Shown here: one piece after another, positions 46,588-59,222 of the stretch | Position numbering within the stretch: the first letter of the stretch is position 1 | Layout: the number at the start of each line of letters is the position of its first letter | Origin: Nymphalis io | Taxonomy: Eukaryota > Arthropoda > Insecta > Lepidoptera > Nymphalidae | NCBI RefSeq assembly: GCF_905147045.1 | Contig: NC_065902.1 | Location: forward strand, 9,741,377-9,805,376 | DNA: 64,000 nucleotides | Direction of reading: 5' to 3' | Made by a program: the position numbers and the translations under genes | The notes under the pieces: model-generated | Database searches by the model: none | What the model was told of the DNA's origin: nothing | The model's input: only the letters and a program-made list of their open reading frames with translations

Positions 46588-49549
46588 GTAAGTACAAAAT
46601 ATGACGTCTTAAAAAACTGTCACGTAATATATATTTCAAATAAAAAAATGGCTTAATAGCCGAAATATAAAAAAAAACAAGATAATGTTAATGTTCTAAA
46701 TTCTTATGTACAAACAATTCAATTATGTATTTATTTTTGTCTAATAAGCGATCGCATGTCACCTTGCTCTAAAGGCATTAAGTTTATTTAACGGGTTCAT
46801 CAGCGTGAAATTATCTAGATGCAGTAGCTTCAAATCCCATCAAAAACATAAATGTGAAATGAGAGCCAAGTTCAATATTATGATATATGCCTGGTTGTTG
46901 ATTTCAACGACAAAAGAAGTGAGATCTAAATGGGTGCCAAGTCCAATGGTCAGTCCTGACATTTATTTATAACAAGATAAAATATCTTATAACAACTTAA
47001 AATATCATTTCTTCTTTATAACTTAGGATAATATATTAAAGCCTAAGGGTCTGACTTGGTTAAATGAAAACACTATTGTACCACAAAAAAAGAGAAACCT
47101 TATCAAATATAATGTAATCAGTATCAGAATGAAGAGTTGTCAGTAAAGATTAAAAAGTAAAGACGCTAAGCTGCAAACTGTCTGTCTTTACCTTTTTACT
47201 ATTTAAAAACTAATATTGTGGTTTCTTAATTTATTTCATAAAACTTGAAAATTTAAAATAAAGTTATAAAAAGCGCCCCATTGGCAGTACAAGTTTTCAA
47301 AAAACCGCAATTTACATAACTTGTCTCAAGATAGTGTTGCCAAATGTTACTATTTAATGCAGATGAATTTTAAGCAGCAAAAAGGCCTTGCCAGATGTGC
47401 CCAGTTTAAATGACACAGTCAACGTTTCGTAGATATTTAAGAGAATATCGAAAGGAACTTACCAATTTATTATTATAAATAACTAAATTAAAATACATTT
47501 TATTCAATAGCTCTGTTACAAGATTAAATTTAATGCAAAGCCATCGGTTCGGAATGTTGATTGTACCGAGAGGAACCGACAAGAACAATATAAATAATTT
47601 ATTAATAATGTAGATGCATTATAATCAACACAAAATAGCACTTAAAACAAATTATGTACGACAACAGTATGCAATGAATATGTATGAAAACGATATGACA
47701 ATAGATTTCATGGTATAATTAAATGAACAATACGATGCAGTAGCGGTCAAATGTTTTCAGAATGTTCGACGCGAACTTCAAACAATACGCGAAATTGATG
47801 ATATAAATCTTTTATTAGCATAACAATTAACAATCGGCTTTTTTCCAAAGCACTTGTGTAAAGGACATGCATTGTTTGCGAACAGCGGCGCCAGCGCACT
47901 CGGCGCCCGCGCCAGTCGCATCCGCTAGTGACGTACTGTTATATCGACTTTCATACAGACTAACCAATTAATAAATATGATAATATGACATTATACATCT
48001 AGTTAAATACAACGATTGCCTCATTATCTATTTAATGTATCTGTCATATTTATGTATCACTTAATAATGTTTACTAGATAAAATTAACGCGGCATTTGTA
48101 GGAAGCCAAAGCAATGTCGCCACATAAATTAGATTTAGCAACTAGGAAAATTGCAATAGATAAGTAGATAGGCGCCTCTTAGATTTTGATCGGCGTAGGT
48201 AGGGATTAGCCACTTATCGATATTACCCTCGCAGTTGAGCCTCGCGTGTCGACCCCATTCCTCTTTCACGGGCGCCAGTCTCGATGAACGATTAGCTCTG
48301 CGTGCGCATCACTATTGTCTCTCTTTAAAAGCCTGAAGCGTTAATTGTTCCCGCTAATGAATCAACATTTTTATTTTTGTGCGAACTCAAGACTTGGAAA
48401 GTAAATGTTTAATTGAATCACTTACTTTATTCTAGATTTACCGAAACAAAGAGCACGATGAAGTCTAGAAAATAATGCCTTTAGATTGTTTCGTTTAACT
48501 TTCGAAGCGCAAGTGAATTCTTAATTGCTATTTCTTCGCCTCGAGATCGTAATTAACTCGTTAAAGAATGGCCTGTGAATGAGCACACTGTTTTTCATCC
48601 ATCAGTGTTTATTATGAGCTTTTGCGCACTGGCGTCGCATTAATCATTAGTTTTATTTCACGGCTCGTGTTACGTACTCCTATATCTGTAATTGTCCGCA
48701 ACGTTGGCGCCACCGGTCTTTGGCTGTTTGCCACTGTAATATCGCAATGTCCACCTGATGCACATTATCATTTACACTGGCAATACGTGTACAATAAAAT
48801 TTAACACTAATTTTTAAACGTGTTGAAAGCATTCGAGAATTTCAAACATCGTAACTAAGAAACTGGAGCATTCGCTTTAGAATTTATTATCTGTTGAAAG
48901 TGCGCTGTGATTGTTTATCATTCCCGACTTTCGGTTTAAATCACCTATTTCTAAACAAGCGTAAGTCATGTCGCGTTCGAGGCATATTTTTGCTTGATAC
49001 ATAGCAATCGTCGGATATCAATGACATCGGTAATATCTACATCTCGTGACGGCTCAGATCGCGATATGCACTTGGCGCGCCGCCACGGCTGACCTCACCG
49101 CGCGCCGTTTTTGGCGCCATCACAGCGATGAAGTCCATCACCGTTGACGTGCCAAATCGCGATCACGAAAATTTTATCGATATTTCAAACACTACACTAT
49201 GAGTTGCATAAATAAATAAAGTACAGATATTAATAAATAAGAATTAATGTCTGGTAGAATAGTCTTGTGACTCATAAGTTTATGCGCACATATCGTGTTT
49301 ACAATTATTTAATTCGCGTTTAACGCTAGGTACAAATGTGGGGGCATAGGCCAGTTGTCAGGCTCGTAAATTCGTCTGTATGTCTGTCACTCGACTGTAG
49401 CTAATGCGTTTTGATTGTGAAACGTTTTCGTTGTTAGTTGTCGGAACGATTATTTGTATTTATTCTTGTATGAATTATTTAGACCTGGCTTTAACAACTA
49501 ATTTAATTGTTATACCATTTCAATTGAATATTAAAGTGCATGTTTGTGA

Positions 49550-49750
49550 GCACTTTGTGTGTCTCGGAAAACAGCTTTATCTGCTTTCCAAGTTACGAGA
49601 GTACTCACTTCCAACTACCAGACTTCGGGAATTTCCAAATAAAAAACCGGGTCAATAAAAGTATCTTTTTATTGGCCGGCCCGGAGTTTGAACCCAGGAC
49701 CCCGCGATCTTCAGCCTTATATCTAGCCACTCGAACAACGGGGCCATCAA
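49550..49750 (-). mobile_element. SINE family B, 3'-truncated diverged copy
   Basis: The reverse-oriented blocks CACTTCCAACTACCAGACTT, TATTGGCCGGCCCGGAGTTT and CTAGCCACTCGAACAACGGG match the head half of the family. The tail half is absent. Confidence 0.7.
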
Positions 49751-50038
49751 CTTTTTTATCACTGTTTATATATTTTAGTACTGTCAGAACTAATTATAGA
49801 TCAGTTTTTTTACGAACGTGCCGCTTCAAATGCCCTTAATTGCGATGCTCGTTTTTGGGGTCAAGATAGATCAAGTGTGGTCAGAGATGATTATTGATGA
49901 ACGTTTTTAATGTCATCGTATAAGTGGTGAAAATTATGACCTAAATATGTATCTACAATACAAATGGTAGACTGAATTATTTTGATTAATTGTGTAAACA
50001 GATATTTGACCTTTTTTAACATTTTACTAGAATGATAT

Positions 50039-50353
50039 TATGATAAAGCCGAGATGACCCAGTGGTAAGAACGCGTGAATGTTTACCGATGATCGTTGGT
50101 TCAAACCCGGACTTTTATGAATTTTCATGTGCTTAATTTGTGATTATAATTCATCACGTGCTTTAAACGTGGAAAACATTGTGAGGAAACCTGCATGTGT
50201 CTAATTACACTAAAATTCTGCGTGTGTCACATGTGTATTCCACTAACCCGCATTGGAGCATTGTGGTGGAATAAGCTTCAAACCTTCTCCTCAAAAAAGG
50301 GAAAGGAGGTCTTTAGCGCAGCAGTGGGACATTCACAGGCTGTTACGGTACGG
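50039..50353 (+). mobile_element. SINE family A, full-length, with 11-base target-site duplication
   Basis: It starts at the tRNA-like head GCCGAGATGACCCAGTGGTA with box B-like GGTTCAAACCC. It runs to CACAGGCTGTTACGGTACGG. It is flanked by TAGAATGATAT at 50028-50038 and 50354-50364. Confidence 0.9.
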
Positions 50354-50571
50354 TAGAATGATATGAAAAAAATAATTAAGAAATATATACGTTTGCTTGC
50401 GTATATCATTGATTAGCTACACTTAAACTATGACAATAGTTATATATTTAAATTGATATTTTTTATCTACTTCAACTAGTAAATTCTAAGATTGATGAAT
50501 TCCAAGATCAATACTACAAACTTTTCAGCTTAATATAATAATGTAGATTACAGGTAAATTTCTATTTGTTT

Positions 50572-50710
50572 GATTTAAGTATGTATTCACAAAAGAAAAG
50601 TAGTATATCACTTGTCTGGTTTCCATAGCACAAGCTTTGTATAAGCTTAATTTGGGATCAGATGGCCGTGTGTGAAAAATGTCCCAGGATGTTATTATTA
50701 TTATTATTTA
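50572..50710 (+). mobile_element. SINE family D, 3' half
   Basis: TAAGTATGTATTCACAAAAG, ATCACTTGTCTGGTTTCCAT and GATCAGATGGCCGTGTGTGA are followed by a TTA repeat tail. The copy is 5'-truncated. Confidence 0.85.
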
Positions 50711-50724
50711 AAGTATTAACAAAA

Positions 50725-50945
50725 ACTAACCTAGCCTCACTGCTGAACAAAAGCGTAGTCTGCTTATAAAAAGAAACTTTAGAGCTCATTTAACCACAGC
50801 GGATTGCTTGATATCTGTATACGTATGCATGTGTCAGAAAAACAAATGAAAATACAATAATGCTTGCTCGTATTTGAACTTGGAACGCGTAATCATCGTT
50901 TAAGATTCACGTGTTCTTACTAAGAAACCATTCGCCCATATTACG
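50725..50945 (-). repeat. SINE A-related, strongly decayed copy
   Basis: Blocks such as CCTCACTGCTGAACAAAAGC, AATAATGCTTGCTCGTATTT and GATTCACGTGTTCTTACTAA follow the family A order in reverse orientation. Confidence 0.55.
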
Positions 50946-51292
50946 TCTCGTAACGCGTGTAAAAACTTTAAATTGAATACAATTCGTTGACCATAATTGC
51001 TAGACGCTCATAAAATATACTCTAGATCTTATTATCTATAATTATGTTGCCGTAATTCGTTTAATGTGTTTAAAACAATGTCGTCCATTTTTCATCGCCC
51101 ACTCGATCCATTATTTTATTCGGAACATTAACATTACAAATTTGACTTCAGGATTAATGTATTTGCAATTCGTATGATTTATGGTAACAATATCAAAACA
51201 ATACGAAACTGTTTCAAGGCAAAAATGAGTGTATTGCCTTAGTTATAAAGATCACTATCCCGTAATGCGTTATTGAACATACTTTATAATAA

Positions 51293-51490
51293 TAATATAT
51301 GCTAATATTATAAATGCAAATGTGAGTTTGTTTTTTTTGTTTGTAACGCATTCACGCCTAAACCAATTAACTTTTCTTTCACCAATGGAAAGTTACATTA
51401 TCAGCGAGTAACAAAGTCTTCATTTTGTCCCCGTATTCCCACGGAAACGGAAACTACGCGGGTGAAACCGCGGGCAAAACACTAGTATAA
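51293..51490 (-). repeat. Dispersed repeat family F copy
   Basis: GCTAATATTATAAATGCAAA, GTAACGCATTCACGCCTAAA, CCCCGTATTCCCACGGAAAC and GGTGAAACCGCGGGCAAAAC are typical blocks of this family in reverse orientation. Confidence 0.7.
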
Positions 51491-51603
51491 GTATAAAAAA
51501 GATTATATTTATTTTACTTTAACAAATCTTTATGATTTCCTTATTATGATTTGAATACTTTAAGTAGTTTAAAGTGTTTTTAATAATCAATATATATGTA
51601 ATA

Positions 51604-51726
51604 CAGACTACGGGCTGCTACTGAGAATTTTCTGACAGAAAAACCCAATAACTTCTTATTGGCCCGACCTGGGAATTGAACACAGGACCTCCGGGTCTAC
51701 GGCCACTAGACTAACGAGGCAGTCAC
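51604..51726 (-). mobile_element. SINE family B, head-half fragment
   Basis: The reverse-oriented blocks CAGACTACGGGCTGCTACTG, TTATTGGCCCGACCTGGGAA and CACTAGACTAACGAGGCAGT show only the tRNA-like head and first part of the body. Confidence 0.8.
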
Positions 51727-54700
51727 TTATAATACAATGCATTTATATGTTATTTATACATTGTATTTTATTATATTGTGACAAAATAAATAAAGAAAGA
51801 TATAAAATATTGATACAAAATATCATACACTCGATATAATTGTGTTCACCGTCATTTTACAAGCATTAAATACATCAGAACTAGTTATATTTATGTTATT
51901 ATCTGTCATTATGTACCCGCAAAGATATCGGCCCTTTTTCCGCTTTAACATTACTATAATCGGCGAGTCAGAACTCGGAACATATGTCTCAGAACAGAAT
52001 TAACAGACCGACATCCGTCGATTAAAACTCGATTTGAAACCGAAATCGGTTTCGAAAATTAATACCCAGGTAGCCTCGAGCTGTTCCAATTTTGAGCAAA
52101 TTACATATTTCATGATACAAATTTGGAGTTCTCATAGGAAAAGTTAAGTTTGTATAATTTACTTGATTTGTACTTGATTGACCTATGTCACAAAGCCACG
52201 GCAGAAATTTAATCTATCTACTGTTAAGTTTTTCATAATAATTATGTTGTAAGCAATAAATACGAATATAGATTAATTGGTTGTTATAAACTTAAAAATA
52301 TATATTCATAAGAAATATTTGCCTCGAGCAGATACCCAAAGCATGGTCATTGAAAGTACTGTCGTCATTTTGTTAGTATTAATTATAGCTTATATTATAT
52401 TAAAATCAAATGAAATATTTCTTAACACGATCGTCGCTTTAAGCCTTTCGGTTCGAAAATTTATAGCTAAACGTAAGACTTTCCAATTAATCTTAGATAC
52501 CGGTCGAAAGCGTAAAAACACGAAAGGAATGCGCACCGTTTAATGTCAATTAGCGAACGCTAGCATGCATCTGCATACTTTAAAAATACCATTTGAATTG
52601 AATCCTATTACACAGGTAATAAGAAATAAATTTCGGCAAAACTATCCAGTATCGGCTCCGTCTAGACAGCTCTTATTGCAACGCCATAACAGATAAAATG
52701 AATGTGGCTTATTCAAGCATCTCTACCAATTAGATTTTTTTTTCGTAAATGATAAAAAGTTGATCTCGTGCGCTAAATTGGTCCCGTGTATTTGTAACGT
52801 CAATAATTACAAGGTGTTTTAAAATTCTAAGATAAGTCGTTTGATTAAAAAAAAATCTATTAAAAAAATCCTTTTTCATAACGACCAAATTGATTGAAGC
52901 TACATAACTTTAAATACTTAAAAATGTATTTAATGACATATCACAAACATATATAATTGTAAGTTATAAAAGGCAAAGCAATCAATTGTTATATAGGTTA
53001 AAATATACTTGACAAGTTACTAAAGAATTTTATTAATCTAAAAAACTTCATGGACAAAAAATGAGATCACCAAAGCAGGAAAAATATACAAACAAATTAC
53101 CGAATTGAAAACTATAAATTTAGAAATAAAAGAAATCTCTCAACTGACCTGGATTGTTAATTTATTATCGTAAACTTTAAGCAAATATTATATCAATCAA
53201 GGACATGAACGAAAAGTAATGAATGTATTTAAATAGCCAAACACGCATCAAAATCTTTAAAATCACTCACGCAAGCGCCATCGTCGACTGAGTATCTTAT
53301 TAAGTAAAATCGTGCTGGGAACATACATTTCAAAACAAAAAGACGTAAAATATCTTTAAAATAATACATTAGGTTTGAAATTATTTCATTTTAGAACAAT
53401 GACGAAATAATTTAATTTGATTGAAATCATTATCCCGTTCATTTAAGTTATTGTTGTATGTACTTTTCCATTGAAGCCAGCCTCGTTAACAGCATGTGGC
53501 GACTTTTTGACATCTCTATGTATCCGTCCGTCAATAGCATAATGGGGTTCAGTATAAGTGGAATAACATGTTCTACATCCTGGCATTATAGGTCTTATTC
53601 TATCTCTCATATGAGTCCCTGTTTCCAATCAAAATATATATTCCTTATTTAAATCCCAAACTACATACATACTCCTATAATAATATAAGTTTGCAAATGA
53701 TTAGTTTTTTATCTTTGTTCTTTAATTTTTTTTTTTTAATTTTTGATAATATTTACACTGCGTTGAATACATGCCTCGTTTTCGGCTTAGCCTTCATGGA
53801 CGTTAAAACTATTTCGATCGTAAGTTCTAAATGGGCGGCTACCCTATAATCAGCGGTCCCTTGCCGAAGCGCTCCGAGTTGATTACAGACAAAACACTAC
53901 TTCGTTAGTCCGTCAAATCATAGACCGTATTAATGGCTGGTCGTGAAACGATTTCATGTCATTTTCGACTGCATTTTTGTTTTTATAGAGTTAATTGTCT
54001 GTGAACGGATGAAAAATAATTGTGTTCGATTTTTAAACTGACTTTTAAGACAGCAGCAACGCATTTTGCATCCATAATATATATGAATTTAATTTCTGAT
54101 TTTGACGATTTTAACTCGATATATAATAAATTTAATAATATTGCCTGCGAAACCAGCTTATGTATATGAATAGTTTATAACAAGAGATTAAAAATAAAGA
54201 ATGTATCGAAATAACGGATCAACTAAGTCAGACATTCCACGTGTAGCCGGTGAGACTTAACAAGCGCGGTGCAGCTGCTTTGGCGCCACATATGAACCAC
54301 CTGCGTTTATAATTCGCTATTTTTTATTTTACTATTAACCAATTAACCGACGCTTTATAACTAGAACCTTTAATTTAATTCACTTGTATGGTTTATTGGC
54401 AGGAAAAATGGTTACATATATCCGATATGAATTCGCTTTACAGTTCTTTTCTGTCGTCTAAGTGTTACTTTGTGACTCTGATCCGGTTTTTAGCCTCGAT
54501 CATGAAGTCCTGATTAGAAAACTCAGCGCATACCTTCAGAAAAACTACTTGTTATGATCGGGAAGCAATATAATATGTTCAGACCAGTTTCGAGATGCTA
54601 TCTCTTAGAATGCTTGCTCCGTCCGGCTTCAGATGCTGACGGCTACTAAATCAATTGACAATAACGGATTTTTGATAAACTAGCTCCCTTAGTAAATCAA

Positions 54701-54877
54701 AATACAACTCTATAGTACAAGATATAATGAAACCGGACAATGTATGAGGTATGTTTGAAGAAATTTCTAATCCCGTTAGATCATATTTATCGTAAGTCGT
54801 TTTTGATACAAAAGTAATTTTCGTTTATTAAAATTAAATATAGAAACGGAGTAATAACCAGTAAGCACGTTCAAAAT

Positions 54878-55158
54878 GATAATAATAATAATATCTTGGG
54901 ACATTATTCACACACGGCCATCTGATCCCAAATTAAGGTTGTACAAAGCTTGTGCTATGGAAACCAGACAACTGATATACTACATATACTACTTTTCTTT
55001 TTGTAAATACATACTTATATAGATAATTAGACCCAGACTCAGGACAAACAGACATGTTCATGCACATAAATGTCTGTCCTGAGTGGGAATCAAATCCACG
55101 ACCTTCGGCGTGAAAGGCAGGTATCATCTACCAACCATGCCAACCGGCTCAAAAAATG
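54878..55158 (-). mobile_element. SINE family D, near full-length
   Basis: A TAA-repeat tail is followed by CACACGGCCATCTGATCCCA, ACCTTCGGCGTGAAAGGCAG and the head CATGCCAACCGGCTC. The flanks TCAAAATGA (54871-54879) and CTCAAAAAATGAATGA downstream hint at an imperfect target duplication. Confidence 0.87.
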
Positions 55159-56667
55159 AATGAATAATTATTTTATGAACAAAGAAAGCAATTTGATGGC
55201 ATTGAAATAGCATGTAAAAAGTAAAAATAAACGATGACGGTAATTTTATACCTCCAACTCTTCCGAGGCCTAGCTGCGGGCTTCATTATAAGATAACAAC
55301 CCATTATACTATTACATGAAACTGCCGTCAATGAGCAGTTTTATTAGGAAGCGACTGTATATTGAATAAATCTAGTTTAAGAAATACTGTTTATTGCGAA
55401 GGAGACACTAACAAAACCACCTACGAGCGCACTAAAAATAAAATCCTATAATTAATAATGAAATCCCACAATTGAATGTAATTTTGACTTGTAAATAATG
55501 TTTGTAATATAATATAGCTGTATTATAAATATCGTGTTCAGTTTGCGAGAATATAACATTTTGTAAGTTTAATTTTAAGTACATAGTTTTTGTTTGAATA
55601 AAGTATAAACGTACGTCGTGACTAAGAAAATACTGGCGCAATTTAATTTAATAACGAGCAAAAACATCCGAACAAAATGCGTTTAAATTACAGAGTCGTT
55701 TAAAAACCTTCGGTAAATAGTCATTCAGTTGAGTAAAATAAATAAACCACGATCTGTGGCCTGTCGGCGCGTTGTCGAGCTATACACCGATAATTGCCGA
55801 TCTTTGCCGAAGGAACGCGAAGTATACCCACTGATTGCACAAGATTGCACCCAATTTGCTACAAGTAAACACTGTTACATACTGTAATATCGGCCATTTC
55901 TTTTTAACCGCTAAACGTCCTGTGCGGCGCGTAATATGATGGTTGTCGTGGTTACCGGCAATTTTCTTAATGGTCACGATTTTAATATTCTTCAAACATA
56001 TTACTTTATTTACAGAGGAGTCAATTTCTTTATGCATTTATTAGTTTGCAAAATCTTTTTCATTATTTGAATATAGAACGGTAATAGCGTTGTGAAACGC
56101 AATGAGAACACACTAAATATCGATGAAGCTATGTCAATAGCAATTTCAAAATAGCTTGCCTATATAGCCTTGTTACAATTCATCAAGGAATCGTAATGGG
56201 AGGGTTTGCAATAAAAATAGTTAAAAATCTGTACCGACTGGCTCTCCCGCTGCGTTCGGGCCACACATTTCTTAGTCGGCTTCGGTAGGCGTTTCACTTG
56301 ATTCCATATTTGTTTGAAATAATTTATTGGTTTCATCTATTTTATACTTTTCATTTAATTTTTGATTTTAATTATTTTTACTTTATATGTAACGTTATCA
56401 CTCGTTCGTGCACGATCAGATCCTTAATGTAGTTCGTGAATTCAAGTGTTTTGTATCAAAAATATAAAAATCAGCAGGAACACCGCCCAATATCTGTTAG
56501 AAAATTAACATCAAGTCAAGCTCAATTTTTACTCACTGTATTCTCGTATTAATAATAATTAATATAATTCTTTAGGACTCAAGGGTTAGACAGTAAACTA
56601 TATCGTTTAAAAAATAAAACTTCGTGTAATGACGAAACGAACTTCCAGTGCAAAGGATCATACATAT

Positions 56668-56745
56668 ATAACAGTAACAGTAACAGCCTGTTAATGTCCC
56701 ACTGCTGGGCTAAGGCCTCCTCTCCCTTTTTTGAGGAGAAGGTCA
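56668..56745 (-). mobile_element. SINE family A, short 3' tail fragment
   Basis: An AACAGT repeat tail is followed by GCCTGTTAATGTCCCACTGC and AAGGCCTCCTCTCCCTTTT. It is cut off after GAGGAGAAGG. Confidence 0.85.
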
Positions 56746-57469
56746 TATATGTATGTATATATATTAAAATTGTACTTTCCATAAGAGCGTATTAATAACT
56801 AATTATTTTCTTTATTTCTTTAGTTCTTTTGCTGTTTCTATGGTAACCATTGTATATTAAGACGAAACTTTAATTTTGTATATAAAAGCTTGTTTTTAAA
56901 AAGGTTTTTTTTCTATTATTTTTTTTTTTAGTTAGAACGAATAGTGAAATAGTATATAATACTATTGATCAAATAAATACACTCTCAAAATTAAATAACT
57001 AAGCCGAGGTCTACGTGAAATGCAAACATCACTCATTTGTGTTTATAAATTAATCTTCATCTCATAATTCAATATAATATTTTGTTATATGTTTGTATCA
57101 TTTCCTAGTTATTCAATTGCTTTTTTTTATTTTGTCATTATATTTTATAATTAAGTCAGTATTAGAAAATTTTACTTCGATATTTTTTTAAACAAAACAT
57201 TGCACCCTTTTAATAAGCTAACCGTTTATGTAAGCTTGTAACTCGTTCTCTTCAATACTCTTAAAATATTTGTTCATGAGTACGAGTATGTCTTTACCAT
57301 CGGTTGTGTTTATGATACCGCTTACGAGCCACTTTGTTAGAAAACTTGTTAAATGATTCTACTTATTTGTAAAAAATGAAGCCTATTTGAATTCTAGAAT
57401 CAACAATTTCAAAATATGCTAAAGTAAAAAAGTAAATAATTAGACTCAAAAGTCCTTTCTTTTGAGTCC

Positions 57470-57602
57470 AACTAATGGCCGTGGAAGTTCTGCGACGCGT
57501 CAACCAGAAACGGCAACTTTTGGAGACTGTCAAGAAGAGAAAAGTTGCATATCTCGGACACATGCTCAGACATGAAAGATATGAACATAAAGAGTATATA
57601 AT
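57470..57602 (+). mobile_element. RTE-type LINE fragment, region after the reverse transcriptase core
   Basis: The frame from 57478 reads AVEVLRRVNQKRQLLETVKK then RKVAYLGHMLRHERYE before stops in an AT-rich tail. The EVLRRV...LL.T...RK..YLGH.LR..RYE pattern is diagnostic of insect endonuclease-reverse transcriptase ORFs. It is a short dead fragment. Confidence 0.78.
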
Positions 57603-58969
57603 ATAATAAATAAATAAATAGCGTTAAAGAATATTACGAACGAAACAAAACGTCTTTTTAGTCATATGTTTAAAAACGTCCAAAATTCCGTCGGTAATTA
57701 CAGTCTTTGATCAAATATCGAAATAACATAAAACTTATATTGAATAAGTAAATTAGATTGGAATTTTAATTATATTTAATTGCCTAACAACTAATACGTT
57801 ATAGAAATAAATTATAATTAATTCAAAGAATATATTATATAAGAAGTATCGTTAATTTTTTAATATATTCATTAAATGTATTTAGGTCTGATAAAAATTT
57901 TGTGTTTATATTTTTTATAATATTCATCTGCTTTTTTTTAATTTTATTACATATAAATTATTAAAAACACCTTGAATCAACATATCAGGCAAATAAATAT
58001 TTTCATAAAAAAAGTAGGTCTTAAGTAAATAATAAAATATGTAACCGTTTGAAATCACACGTAACTGCACTGGGAATTTTATTAGTACCCGTCTAAAATT
58101 ATAAAAACACATGGGAATCCAATATTTTATGATAAATTATGTTACAAACTATCATTGGTGGTCATGTCAGTGACCCCACAGAATTAAACACGCTAAACCA
58201 TAACAGCTCTATCACAAAGTATTAAAGTCCATTATTGCGTATATTTATGTAAAACAGCTGCACAGCTAAGGTTGTGATTAATATAATCTCCTTATAAATA
58301 ACCGAGAATACTGAATATATTGTAATTCTAATCATTAATCGTACAAGAAAGTATAATTAATGTATTAATTTATTTAACACTACGAGTATAGTGAAAACGG
58401 CCATGTAGTATTTGAAATTTGTGTAGGCTATTAAATTTAATAGTAAGACACGGCACTCAGTACATTATGCGTTTTCAGCGCGAAACGACTTTCTAATCTC
58501 AAAAAAAGTAAAGACTATATCCTATTCCAATCGAAGAAGTTTATAAACAAACGTTACATTTTCATATTTTATGCTATTATATTAATAGCGATGCTATATT
58601 ATACATTCCAAAAAGTTCTTCAATAATATACGTTTATTTGTAATACAAATTCAAATTCCATTCAACTACTTATACATCCACTTCAATTTTACTTTCAAAG
58701 TTTCCATAATAATTTCGCCGACATCCAAAACGGGATTTTTTCGCGAATCCATAATGAATATCATATATTATTCAAAATGTCGACCAATGATTCGCAATTC
58801 AATGTCAAAGTTTATTTCTCTTTATTCCTCTTGTGGTTGGAATAGGCTATACATTTTCTGTCCTGGTGTGACTAATGGATGACTCTTTAAATGAGCTGTA
58901 AATTTCACAAAACTGTTTTTTAGAAAACCAATGAAATCAAATTGAAATTAATGTATTCTACTTTAAGTT

Positions 58970-59222
58970 TGACGAGTCGGTTGGCGTGGTTGGTAGATTT
59001 TTGAGAGACTTGCCCTTTAGCCCAAGGTTGTTGTTTTCGATTTCCACCCAGGACAGACATTTGTGAACATGTCTGTTTGTCCTGAGTCTGGGTGTAATTG
59101 TCTTTATAAGTATGTATAACGAAAGAACAATAGTATATGTAGTATATCAGTTGTCCGGTTTCCATAGTACAAGCTCTGCTTAGTTTGGGATCAGGCCAAG
59201 TTGTCGCATTGCATCAATAAAA
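58970..59222 (+). mobile_element. SINE family D, near full-length
   Basis: The head GAGTCGGTTGGCGTGGTTGG is followed by TTCGATTTCCACCCAGGACA, TGTTTGTCCTGAGTCTGGGT and GTATATCAGTTGTCCGGTTT. The end is altered and followed by an A tract. Confidence 0.85.
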
